In this document: one piece after another, positions 1 through 6,507 of the stretch
Layout of the letters: every line of letters starts with the position of its first letter
Numbering within the stretch: the first letter of the stretch is position 1
NCBI GenBank assembly: GCA_013139625.1
Contig: WTAK01000079.1
Coordinates: 1 to 8,085 of the forward strand
Reading direction: 5' to 3'
Length of the DNA stretch: 8,085 nucleotides
From: Candidatus Delongbacteria bacterium
GTDB lineage: Bacteria > UBA4055
Notes under the pieces: model-generated
Told to the model about the DNA's origin: nothing
The model's input: the letters and a program-made list of their open reading frames with translations, nothing else
Databases searched by the model: none
Translations under genes and position numbers: made by a program

Positions 1-2737
1 TGATGAGAGCAGTGTTCATGATAAACTTGGTAAAAAATATACACCATCTCTATATGTTGAAAGAAATGGGTTAGGTGAGAGCTTTAACTTATTTTTAGAA
101 CAGAGTGAAAAAAATGTATTTGCGATAGTTGGAGCCTCTGGTTGTGGAAAAACAAATTCTATATTGCATCTCTTTAATAATTTAAACGATAATCCAGCAT
201 TGTTTTATTCCGGAACTCTATTGGGTAATTCTTTTTTTGAAGAATTACAGTTTGATTTCAACTTAGAATTTTCACAACAAGAAACTGAACTTACAATTAT
301 CAAAAAAATAAGTTCATTAGCAGAGCAACACAACAAACAATTCATATTTTTTATCGATGCAATAGATGAATGGATTGCCACTGATAAATCAAATCAATTA
401 GATAAGATTATTAAAATTGCTTGGAGGTACAATATAAGATTGTGCATATCCTGTAAAGATTTATTATGGCCTTCTCTTCTTAAAAACAAGGATGTTTCAA
501 CCAATTTATCTGAACATTTATATAATGTATTTTCAATTGAAGATTTTAATGAAAATGAATTCAATGCAGCACTTATAAATTATTCAAGTGTTTTAAATGT
601 TCCAATAACAACAGGCCAGTTTTCAAGAGATATGTATAATCCATTCTCTTTACGAATAGCATTTGAAGTATCCCATTCGAATAAAAATATCTCATTAAAT
701 GATAATTCGCTGAATTCTATATCGTTGTATTTGGATCAAAAATTAGTTAAATCTTCAGATGATGAATTATGTAAAAGATATCTGTATTCAATTGCGGAAG
801 TTTTACTAGATAATAATACAATTCATGAAGATGAATTAAAAATTAGAGAATTCCTTCATTTAAATATAAATGATGAAATTCCAATTGATTTATTTTCAAA
901 TAGTCTTTTATATCGCAATAATATAGACAATCAAAATTATATTGGGTTTTATTTTTCAAAAATACGCGACTATATAATTTCAAATGAAATTCTTTTATTA
1001 AGTAATAAGAATCAGGAACAAAGAATTGAAACAATAACTAAATCATTGGATTCTTTTATTGGTGAAAATGCCGTGAATTTTTATTTAGGTAACTGTAATT
1101 CAGAGTATTTAACTGACACCATTAATGCACTAATAATTTTTGATAAAAAAAATAATACGACATTAACAATAAAATTAATTGCACAGCAAAATGAAAACTT
1201 ATTTGCAAAAGTTGAAAATGAACAAATAGAATTGATATTTTATAGAATAAAAGAATTAATAAAAAGCAATACAACAGACTACTTAAATCATGAAGAAATT
1301 AATGTAGTTCTTGATAAACTTTTCAAATTCTCAAACATAGAATCTCATTTATTTGATTTGCTCTATTTAATTAATGAATACTCATGCAATTATAACGTTT
1401 ATAATATTTGTAAGTTACTTGAGAAATATGACAGTGTTGAAGGAACAAACAAACTAGTTAAGCTAGTTCAAGATAAGAATATTGAAACAGAAATAAGAAG
1501 GTTTGCTCTAGATAGTTTGAATGAAAGAAATATTAATAGGGAGCAAGTATTTCTTTCTTTATTGAATGAATATATAGAAGATAAAAGTGGACCATTATTT
1601 TATGCAAAATATTGGTATCATTACGTTGAAAGTAATGAACTAAGGGATTTCATACTTGATAAATTTGATACTAAACCATGTGAACTTTTAGTTGAAATAT
1701 TGTCTCACTCAAAAATTTATAATACAGGAGAATTGCTATTTTCCAGATTTTTAAAAAACAAATATTCAGACAATACAACATGGTGGTTATGTAGAACTAT
1801 ATGCTCCTTGAATTATAAGCCAGCTATTCAAAAATTTGTTGAAATAATTAATGAAAATCAGGAGAGTGAATTGAGTGGACACCTTCTTATAGGATTAGGA
1901 GAGATGAAGGCACAAGAGTTGAAACCTATTTTATATGATATAATTGAATCCTTACCTGAAAATTATAGAAATGAAATATGGCTTAGTCATGCATTTACTG
2001 GAATAATGGATGATGGTGATTATTTTAAATTATTAGAATTAGCAAATAAATCTCAGAATATCCCAACGATTCTATTTGCAGCAGTTACGTTATCAAATAG
2101 GAAAAATACATCATTCAATGAATTTATTTTAAAATGCGTTGTTAATAAAAATTTCTCCGAAAATAAACGCTATAGAATTTTTCAAGAATGGTCTGGGAAC
2201 TTAGCATGTGATGAAAGTGTTAATGGAGTAAAAATAATTAAGAATATTGAATCGTCTAATAATATATTAACGTTTCCTGAGTTAGAGCAAATCTATTCTA
2301 TTTTCGAAGGCAATACAGAGTTATCTACAATTGCATTATCAATTCTTTTGAATTTTGAGAATAATATAGATGTTTTGGAAAATACAATTATTTCTACATT
2401 ACCAAACTTGCAATATCCAATTATCACTAGAAGAGTAACTTTCATAAACATTACAAACTTTAAAGAACTGAAGGTGAGACTAAATAATTGGTTAAAACTG
2501 AATTTGCAATTATCAAAGTGGGATAATAAAATATTTTTATTCAATTGTTTACAATTTACGGGTATGTTAGGTGATTTTAATCATGTTGAAGTAATCGAAA
2601 ATAATAAAATGAATATCTATAATTGTTTTCCATCTATAATAGATGATGAGAAAATAAATAAAGAAAGATATTTAAACCATATTTTGCACACAATAAGGGT
2701 TTCAGATAATACGATTAGAACTCATTTGAATTTGTAA
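1..2737 (+). CDS. STAND-type (NACHT/Avs-like) P-loop ATPase, 5' end outside window
   Basis: The frame is open from base 2 to the TAA at 2735-2737 (911 visible residues), so the gene starts before the window. The TTG at 164 lies 3' of the Walker A codons and cannot be the start. Numbering visible residues from base 2, a lead-in KKYTPSLYVER (residues 11-21) precedes Walker A GASGCGKT (44-51, bases 131-154). Walker B is FIFFIDAIDEW with D119 and D122-E123, and a sensor-like ISCKDLLWP follows at 149-157. An NPFSL motif (213-217) and GFYFSKIRDY (315-324) match the helical and winged-helix parts of STAND ATPases. The rest, about 500 residues, is helical and HEAT-like, for example around bases 1434-1630 and 1828-2105. 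In known relatives such as Avs proteins this C-terminal part senses a phage protein and the N-terminal part kills or disables the cell. The defence role here is inferred, and the effector is not visible. It could instead be a STAND regulator of another kind. Confidence 0.85.
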   Translation, partial: DESSVHDKLGKKYTPSLYVERNGLGESFNLFLEQSEKNVFAIVGASGCGKTNSILHLFNNLNDNPALFYSGTLLGNSFFEELQFDFNLEFSQQETELTIIKKISSLAEQHNKQFIFFIDAIDEWIATDKSNQLDKIIKIAWRYNIRLCISCKDLLWPSLLKNKDVSTNLSEHLYNVFSIEDFNENEFNAALINYSSVLNVPITTGQFSRDMYNPFSLRIAFEVSHSNKNISLNDNSLNSISLYLDQKLVKSSDDELCKRYLYSIAEVLLDNNTIHEDELKIREFLHLNINDEIPIDLFSNSLLYRNNIDNQNYIGFYFSKIRDYIISNEILLLSNKNQEQRIETITKSLDSFIGENAVNFYLGNCNSEYLTDTINALIIFDKKNNTTLTIKLIAQQNENLFAKVENEQIELIFYRIKELIKSNTTDYLNHEEINVVLDKLFKFSNIESHLFDLLYLINEYSCNYNVYNICKLLEKYDSVEGTNKLVKLVQDKNIETEIRRFALDSLNERNINREQVFLSLLNEYIEDKSGPLFYAKYWYHYVESNELRDFILDKFDTKPCELLVEILSHSKIYNTGELLFSRFLKNKYSDNTTWWLCRTICSLNYKPAIQKFVEIINENQESELSGHLLIGLGEMKAQELKPILYDIIESLPENYRNEIWLSHAFTGIMDDGDYFKLLELANKSQNIPTILFAAVTLSNRKNTSFNEFILKCVVNKNFSENKRYRIFQEWSGNLACDESVNGVKIIKNIESSNNILTFPELEQIYSIFEGNTELSTIALSILLNFENNIDVLENTIISTLPNLQYPIITRRVTFINITNFKELKVRLNNWLKLNLQLSKWDNKIFLFNCLQFTGMLGDFNHVEVIENNKMNIYNCFPSIIDDEKINKERYLNHILHTIRVSDNTIRTHLNL

Positions 2738-2742
2738 ACATC

Positions 2743-2825
2743 GACGCATAACAATGTATAAAAATAATGGTCGCGGTAGTAGTAAATTCAAGTGTTGTAA
2801 CCCGTTTCAACTTTGTTATATCGTG
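2743..2825. repeat. imperfect inverted repeat with attC-like end boxes
   Basis: Directly after the STAND stop codon, GACGCATAACAATG (2743-2756) faces CTTTGTTATATCGTG (2811-2825). The seven bases ATAACAA and TTGTTAT (2748-2754 and 2813-2819) are perfectly complementary, and ACG/CGT just outside also pairs if one base is bulged. GCATAAC and GTTATAT resemble the R'' and R' core boxes of integron attC sites, and the 70-80 bp overall length fits. The interior arms pair poorly, which is weaker than a normal attC hairpin. The left arm TAACAATGTATAAAAATAATGG also resembles, from memory, the left half of long palindromic intergenic repeats common in Bacteroidota. A transcription terminator is unlikely because the loop is very long and there is no U tract. 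Confidence 0.4.
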
Positions 2826-2884
2826 ACAGTTTTAAAGTCCTTAATCGGTTGCTATTCTTAAACAAAACAACTGGATATCCAAAT

Positions 2885-3865
2885 ATGTTAAAACTCAGCA
2901 CATATAAAGCTAATGAAATTGATGACTCCTTATGGATAGATTTTAATGCTTTTACGAATAAATTAAATTCTACAAATAAAGGTTTAGAAATATTCAAAGA
3001 AGAAATGATAGAATTTGCACGAATAAGAGAGAATTTTTCATTTTTTTTTATTACACAAGATGATCAGATCATTGCTGTAATTCATCTAAGAAAATGGGAT
3101 CCAAACGAGCTTATGATCACAATTGATTCTGAATTAAAAAGCTGCTCAGAAGAATTAATAGAATTGATTAAAGATCTAGTTAAGAATTATGATAAAGAAT
3201 TTTATGATCTTGTTGGAATTACATCGAATGATATCGAAAAGGATTATTTTATTAAAGTCGGTGCGAAGCTTATTAACGCAAATGAAGCTTATGTTCTTAA
3301 AAAAGAGAAGATCAATTTAGCGGAAATTGAAAATATTTGTGACTCAAAATCATATTTAAAGAAAGATCTTGATCTCTTGTTTTATGATACAGTAGAAGAT
3401 GTTGTGCCTGATGAACATTTAAAAGCATGGCTAGAACTTTCTCATACTATCGCAGATGAAATTAGTTTAGAATATAGTAATGAACCAGCTGTAAAGCTAA
3501 GTCTAGATTATATTAAGAAATCTCACCTGAAGAAGAAGAAAAAGAATATAAGCCTATATAATTATATGTTGTTTTCAAAAGATGGAAAAGTAGTAGCCAA
3601 ATCAATGGTTATAATTACAAAGTCTGAAATACCGAATATAGTCCAACATGCTACCGGTGTTGCAAAAGAGTATAGAAACAAAGGTATTGCACTCTGGTTA
3701 AAAGCTAAAATGATAAAGAAATTATATAACGATTTCCCTACAATGAGCAAAATTATTACAAGTACAAGCAGTAGAAATGTAGGAATGAATAAGATAAATA
3801 AAAAACTTGGCTATGAATACTCTCATTCTGAGAATGATTATAGGATCAAGATAGGGGAGTTGTAG
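2885..3865 (+). CDS. two-domain GNAT family N-acetyltransferase
   Basis: I place the start at the ATG at 2885, giving 326 residues. The frame stays open upstream to a TTG at 2813, but that TTG sits inside the inverted repeat. No clear Shine-Dalgarno site precedes either, so the start is uncertain. The C-terminal half is a GNAT acyltransferase domain: a strand-rich stretch YMLFSKDGKVVAKSMVII (about 227-244), motif A TGVAKEYRNKGIALWLKAKM with the acetyl-CoA pyrophosphate-binding R-N-K-G-I-A at 264-269, then NVGMNKINKKLGYEY (298-312). The N-terminal half (about 1-140) looks like a degenerate GNAT fold without a clear motif A, so it probably serves substrate binding or architecture. A lysine run (KKKKKN, about residues 216-221) joins the parts. 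GNATs of this layout transfer an acetyl group from acetyl-CoA to an amine; the substrate cannot be read from the sequence. Its last 69 bases recur at 6388-6456. Confidence 0.85.
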   Translation: MLKLSTYKANEIDDSLWIDFNAFTNKLNSTNKGLEIFKEEMIEFARIRENFSFFFITQDDQIIAVIHLRKWDPNELMITIDSELKSCSEELIELIKDLVKNYDKEFYDLVGITSNDIEKDYFIKVGAKLINANEAYVLKKEKINLAEIENICDSKSYLKKDLDLLFYDTVEDVVPDEHLKAWLELSHTIADEISLEYSNEPAVKLSLDYIKKSHLKKKKKNISLYNYMLFSKDGKVVAKSMVIITKSEIPNIVQHATGVAKEYRNKGIALWLKAKMIKKLYNDFPTMSKIITSTSSRNVGMNKINKKLGYEYSHSENDYRIKIGEL

Positions 3866-3879
3866 GGTAAGGAAAGGAA

Positions 3880-3932
3880 TTATTCGTTGCAAAAAGTCTT
3901 GAATTTATGATTTATTCGTTGCAAAAAGTCTT
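3880..3932. repeat. two 21-bp direct repeats, 32-bp period
   Basis: Two identical 21-base copies with the core TTCGTTGCAAAAAGTC lie at 3880-3900 and 3912-3932, separated by 11 bases. The 32-bp period is close to three turns of B-DNA, so both copies would face the same side of the helix. The second copy contains the probable -35 hexamer of the ATPase promoter. The layout fits a tandem operator for a regulator, or a duplicated promoter segment. The unit is not itself palindromic. Two copies with an 11-base gap are too few and too closely spaced for a CRISPR array. Confidence 0.75.
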
Positions 3933-3947
3933 AAATATGTTTATATT
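3919..3947 (+). promoter_or_regulatory. sigma70-like promoter of the ATPase gene
   Basis: TTGCAA (3919-3924) and TATATT (3942-3947) are separated by exactly 17 bases and match the -35 and -10 consensus at four or five of six positions each. Transcription would begin near 3954, leaving a leader of about 25 bases before the ATG at 3980. The -35 box lies within the second direct repeat, so a protein bound there would compete with RNA polymerase. Bacteroidota use a different promoter consensus, so the call weakens if the host belongs to that phylum. Confidence 0.5.
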
Positions 3948-3969
3948 GATCCTGTATGAAATATGGAAT

Positions 3970-3974
3970 GAGGT
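3970..3974 (+). promoter_or_regulatory. Shine-Dalgarno site that sets the ATPase start
   Basis: GAGGT lies five bases before the ATG at 3980. The in-frame ATG at 3956 has no comparable site (preceding bases TTGATCCTGT) and would sit almost on the predicted transcription start. This favours 3980. Confidence 0.65.
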
Positions 3975-3979
3975 ATATT

Positions 3980-5323
3980 ATGAACAGATCTGCAATAAAT
4001 TATCTTGTAAAATGGAAAAACAGGAAAGATAGAAAACCTTTAGTGATAAAAGGTGCAAGGCAGGTAGGTAAAACATGGCTGATGAAAGAATTCGGTCGAA
4101 AGCATTTTAAGAACTTCCATTATTTTGATTTTGAAAGAGAAAAGAACAAATGGATTCCGGTTTTTGAATCTGATATTGATCCTCAAACAATTCTTAGAAA
4201 TCTGTCACTTATTGCCAATAGGGAAATTGACATTGAAAACGATCTTTTAATATTTGACGAAGTTCAGAATATCCCAAAAGCTTTAACAGCACTTAAATAT
4301 TTTTATGATGAACTACCTCAGCTTGCAATTTGTGCTGCTGGTTCTCTGCTCGGAATAATTTTATCGGAAGAATCATACCCGGTAGGCAAAGTTGAGTATT
4401 TCAACCTTAGACCTCTGAACTTTAAAGAGTTCCTGATGAACTACGGCAATAAACTCCTTTATGAAGCATTTACGGAGTCTTTGAAGAGTCAGACAATTCC
4501 TGAGCCTATTCATTTAAAACTAATGGAGACACTCAGAGAATATCTTATCACAGGAGGGATGCCAGAGATAGTTAGCTATTTTATTAAGAACAAAGAAAAT
4601 AATCCCGGTCTATTCAATATCATACGAAAGAAACAAACCGACCTTATAACTTCGTTTCAGGCTGATTTCAGTAAACACGCAGGTAAGAATAATTCTCTTC
4701 ATATTTCTACGGTTTATCAGAATATATCCATACAGTTAGCCGAAAATGTTGATGATTCAACCAAACGCTTTCGTTTTAAAGATGTAATTAAAGGGAAAAA
4801 GGGCTACTCTGGATTGAGCGGACCGATAGAATGGCTTGTGAATGCAGAACTGATCCTCAAAGTACATATTTGCAATAGAGCAGAACTTCCATTGAAAGCA
4901 TTTTGTAAAGACAATATATTTAAATTGTACTACAACGATATTGGACTACTTGGAGCGATTATAGCTCTTCCACCATCCGCTATAATCCTAGATAATTATG
5001 GAATGAATAAAGGATATTTCATGGAAAACTTTGCTGCGATGGAACTCCTAAATTCAATTGATTCGCAACTTTACAGCTGGACAGAGAGAAACTCAGAGAT
5101 CGAATTTCTCATAACCCGGGATAATTATATAATACCTGTCGAGGTGAAATCAGGTACAAGGACAAAAGCAAAAAGTCTGCAACAGTATATCATCAAGTAT
5201 GATCCTGAAAAAGCCTTCATACTCAGCGGTAAAAACTTTTCAAGTGTAAATAAAACAAAGGTCCATATACCACTTTATTATGCAGGTGCATTGTTAGATA
5301 TGACTGTTAATACAGAGAAATAA
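3980..5323 (+). CDS. AAA family ATPase with C-terminal DUF4143 domain
   Basis: From the ATG at 3980 the protein has 447 residues, usual for this family. The in-frame ATG at 3956 would add eight residues but lacks a ribosome site. The N-terminal P-loop domain carries Walker A GARQVGKT (25-32), Walker B DLLIFDE (D93, E94) and the sensor-like AAGSLLG (119-125). The segment NLRPLNFKEFL (142-152) is typical of this ATPase class. The C-terminal DUF4143 region (about 215-400) ends in a restriction-endonuclease-like arrangement: E349 in MENFAAMEL, EIEFLI (E375 where D is more usual) and PVEVKSG (E388, K390). Members are common, often multicopy, in anaerobes and archaea; their function is not settled, though a nucleic-acid or defence-related ATPase is often suspected. 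The gene has its own promoter and higher G+C than its neighbours (38, 40 and 50% in three hand-counted 60-base lines), which suggests a separate origin. No signal peptide or membrane segment is evident. Confidence 0.9.
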   Translation: MNRSAINYLVKWKNRKDRKPLVIKGARQVGKTWLMKEFGRKHFKNFHYFDFEREKNKWIPVFESDIDPQTILRNLSLIANREIDIENDLLIFDEVQNIPKALTALKYFYDELPQLAICAAGSLLGIILSEESYPVGKVEYFNLRPLNFKEFLMNYGNKLLYEAFTESLKSQTIPEPIHLKLMETLREYLITGGMPEIVSYFIKNKENNPGLFNIIRKKQTDLITSFQADFSKHAGKNNSLHISTVYQNISIQLAENVDDSTKRFRFKDVIKGKKGYSGLSGPIEWLVNAELILKVHICNRAELPLKAFCKDNIFKLYYNDIGLLGAIIALPPSAIILDNYGMNKGYFMENFAAMELLNSIDSQLYSWTERNSEIEFLITRDNYIIPVEVKSGTRTKAKSLQQYIIKYDPEKAFILSGKNFSSVNKTKVHIPLYYAGALLDMTVNTEK

Positions 5324-5345
5324 GGAAGTAATCTTAGGATTAAAT

Positions 5346-5350
5346 GAGGA
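5346..5350 (+). promoter_or_regulatory. Shine-Dalgarno site of the truncated P-loop gene
   Basis: GAGGA stands seven bases before the ATG at 5358. It is the clearest ribosome site in the window, although the gene it serves is cut short, which suggests the gene was once fully functional and the break is recent. Confidence 0.6.
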
Positions 5351-5357
5351 ATAAAAT

Positions 5358-5495
5358 ATGATAAAAACAAAATTAATTATTGTGGAAGGAATAGCCGGTT
5401 CTGGGAAATCAACAACTGCACATTACATAGCCAGACAGCTTGAGAAAAATGAGATAAAAGCAAAATGGTATTACGAAGAAGAAAGGGAAGGGTAA
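5358..5495 (+). pseudogene. P-loop kinase/ATPase gene truncated after Walker A
   Basis: ATG at 5358 opens 45 codons ending at TAA 5493-5495. The product begins MIKTKLIIVEGIAGSGKSTT, a strand followed by a textbook Walker A (GIAGSGKST, residues 11-19), then a helix HYIARQLEKNEIKAKWYYEEE. This is the beginning of a nucleotide-kinase-like P-loop protein, of a type where the second strand carries acidic residues such as WYYEEE. Such folds normally need well over 100 residues; there is no Walker B, lid or later strand here. The reading frame runs into a G-rich purine tract (GGGAAGGGTAAGGGTAAG, 5485-5502) that supplies the stop. It begins 34 bases after the ATPase stop and ends ten bases before the next start. 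I read it as a 5' remnant whose body was replaced by the following gene. A functional 45-residue peptide is possible but less likely. Confidence 0.75.
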
Positions 5496-5502
5496 GGGTA
5501 AG
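5485..5502 (+). other. G-rich purine tract at a gene junction
   Basis: GGGAAGGGTAAGGGTAAG carries three GGG runs in otherwise AT-rich DNA. It provides the stop of the truncated P-loop gene and probably the ribosome site (AAGGG, seven bases before ATG 5506) of the next gene. AGGGTAAGG at 5489-5497 also occurs at 3864-3872, across the stop codon of the first GNAT gene, and a similar tract, GGATGGGGAAGTGGGG, follows the GNAT remnant at 6456-6471. With three G runs it falls short of a canonical four-run G-quadruplex. Confidence 0.5.
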
Positions 5503-5505
5503 TAA

Positions 5506-6351
5506 ATGCTTAAAAAAGTAAACAGGGAACATTTTCCGATTATTAAAGAATTTGTAAATCAGTATAGTTATAAAGTGTGTACAAATTCCGTATTAGAAGG
5601 CGGTGCCAAAGGTGAAGTCTTCTCGGATAGTGGAAATGCCCCATCAATTGCTCTAATGTGGTTTAAACCTGCAACTGTATATGTTTATGGGAAAGTAAAT
5701 GATATTGATGAATTCAATAAAGATCTTAAGAAAGTATTTGATGAATGGATCATTCCTGAATGTGCTAAAGAAAGATGTGGAGGATCATCAATATCCTTCT
5801 TTGAAGAAAAATACTGGGAATCTTTTACTGAAAAATTAATTGTAGATGGCAAACTGATAAGATCCGGCAGATGGGTCGGAGTTTTTGATAAAGAAAGTTA
5901 TTTAAGAAAAGAATTACCAAAACCACTTCCTGAAGGTTCTGAAATTTGTAAGATAGACAAAGACATCTTATCAAACAAAGAAAATGCAGAACTGAAAGAA
6001 GAAATTCTGGATGAAGGTTGGAGTGATATTAATGATTATTTGGAAAAAGGTATCGGTTTTTGTGTAATGAAAAATTCAAAAGTAATCAGTTCTTGTTATT
6101 CTGTTTATATTTCAGATAATTATCATTATGAAATAACAGTAAATACATTTAGTGAAGAAGAGAGAAATAAGGGATTTGCATCTCATTGTGCAATTGCTTT
6201 TATTGATCATTGTTTAGAAAATAAATTTATACCTCATTGGGAAGCTGATCATAAGAATTTTGCATCACATAAATTAGCTAAAAAAATTGGTTTTAGTGAT
6301 TCGTTCATTGAAAACAAGTTCATATTCTTTTTCAATAGAGCTGATAATTGA
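5506..6351 (+). CDS. GNAT acetyltransferase of the ZmaR-like (PF12746) type
   Basis: This 281-residue protein has the layout of the family that includes the zwittermicin A resistance acetyltransferase ZmaR. The N-terminal half (about 1-140) is the family-specific part, with FSDSGNAPSIALMWFKPATVYVYG-like strands (39-62) and ECAKERCGGSSISFFEEKYW (85-104). The C-terminal GNAT half has motif A TVNTFSEEERNKGFASHCAI, in which E219-R220-N221-K222-G223-F224-A225 binds acetyl-CoA. The family signature follows: PHWEADHKNFASHKLAKKIGF (243-263, W245, N251). It should acetylate a small-molecule amine; the substrate is unknown and antibiotic resistance should not be assumed. The start follows AAGGG by seven bases. 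The gene is wedged between two remnants, a truncated P-loop gene upstream and the tail of an unrelated GNAT gene nine bases downstream in the same frame, which suggests that it was inserted here. Confidence 0.88.
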   Translation: MLKKVNREHFPIIKEFVNQYSYKVCTNSVLEGGAKGEVFSDSGNAPSIALMWFKPATVYVYGKVNDIDEFNKDLKKVFDEWIIPECAKERCGGSSISFFEEKYWESFTEKLIVDGKLIRSGRWVGVFDKESYLRKELPKPLPEGSEICKIDKDILSNKENAELKEEILDEGWSDINDYLEKGIGFCVMKNSKVISSCYSVYISDNYHYEITVNTFSEEERNKGFASHCAIAFIDHCLENKFIPHWEADHKNFASHKLAKKIGFSDSFIENKFIFFFNRADN

Positions 6352-6360
6352 TTGTAAGGT

Positions 6361-6456
6361 GAACAAAATGTAGAATTAATACAGATCAATAAAAAACTTG
6401 GCTATGAATACTATTATTCTGAGGATGACTATAGAATCAAGATAGAGGATTTGTAG
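6361..6456 (+). pseudogene. 3' remnant of a second copy of the 2885-3865 GNAT gene
   Basis: In frame +, codons from 6361 read EQNVELIQINKKLGYEYYYS and continue EDDYRIKIEDL to TAG at 6454-6456. The end of the upstream GNAT reads RNVGMNKINKKLGYEY then SHSENDYRIKIGEL and TAG. Over the last 69 bases (6388-6456 against 3797-3865) I count 62 matches (90%) with no gap. Similarity fades upstream of about 6366, and two stop codons (TGA 6349, TAA 6355) precede it, so nothing of the catalytic motif A remains. The fragment keeps the end of GNAT motif B and the last strands only. It cannot be an active enzyme. It marks either a decayed paralogue or the site where the ZmaR-like gene replaced the body of a GNAT gene. 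Confidence 0.9.
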
Positions 6457-6507
6457 GATGGGGAAGTGGGGCAGTTGAGAAGTTTAAAATAACAATAGAG
6501 TTATAGC

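Noticed and set aside
164..166. TTG as the start of the STAND gene
   Set aside because: The same frame is open to the left edge and encodes the Walker A motif before this codon, so the gene must begin upstream.
843..1034. Minus-strand open frame inside the STAND gene
   Set aside because: It is a short antisense frame in AT-rich coding DNA with no recognisable motif. The same holds for minus-strand frames at 2293-2544, 2788-2997 and 3562-3750.
2813..2815. TTG as the start of the first GNAT gene
   Set aside because: It lies in the right arm of the inverted repeat and the added 24 residues resemble no GNAT N-terminus. ATG 2885 is the more likely start, though its ribosome site is also weak.
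3880..3932. CRISPR array
   Set aside because: There are only two 21-base repeats with an 11-base gap, and no Cas genes nearby.
5329..5342. TAATC TTAG GATTA hairpin after the ATPase as a terminator
   Set aside because: The stem has only five mostly A-T pairs and no T run follows; it would not be stable enough.
5485..5502. G-quadruplex
   Set aside because: Only three GGG runs are present and the fourth position has single G, so the canonical pattern is not met.
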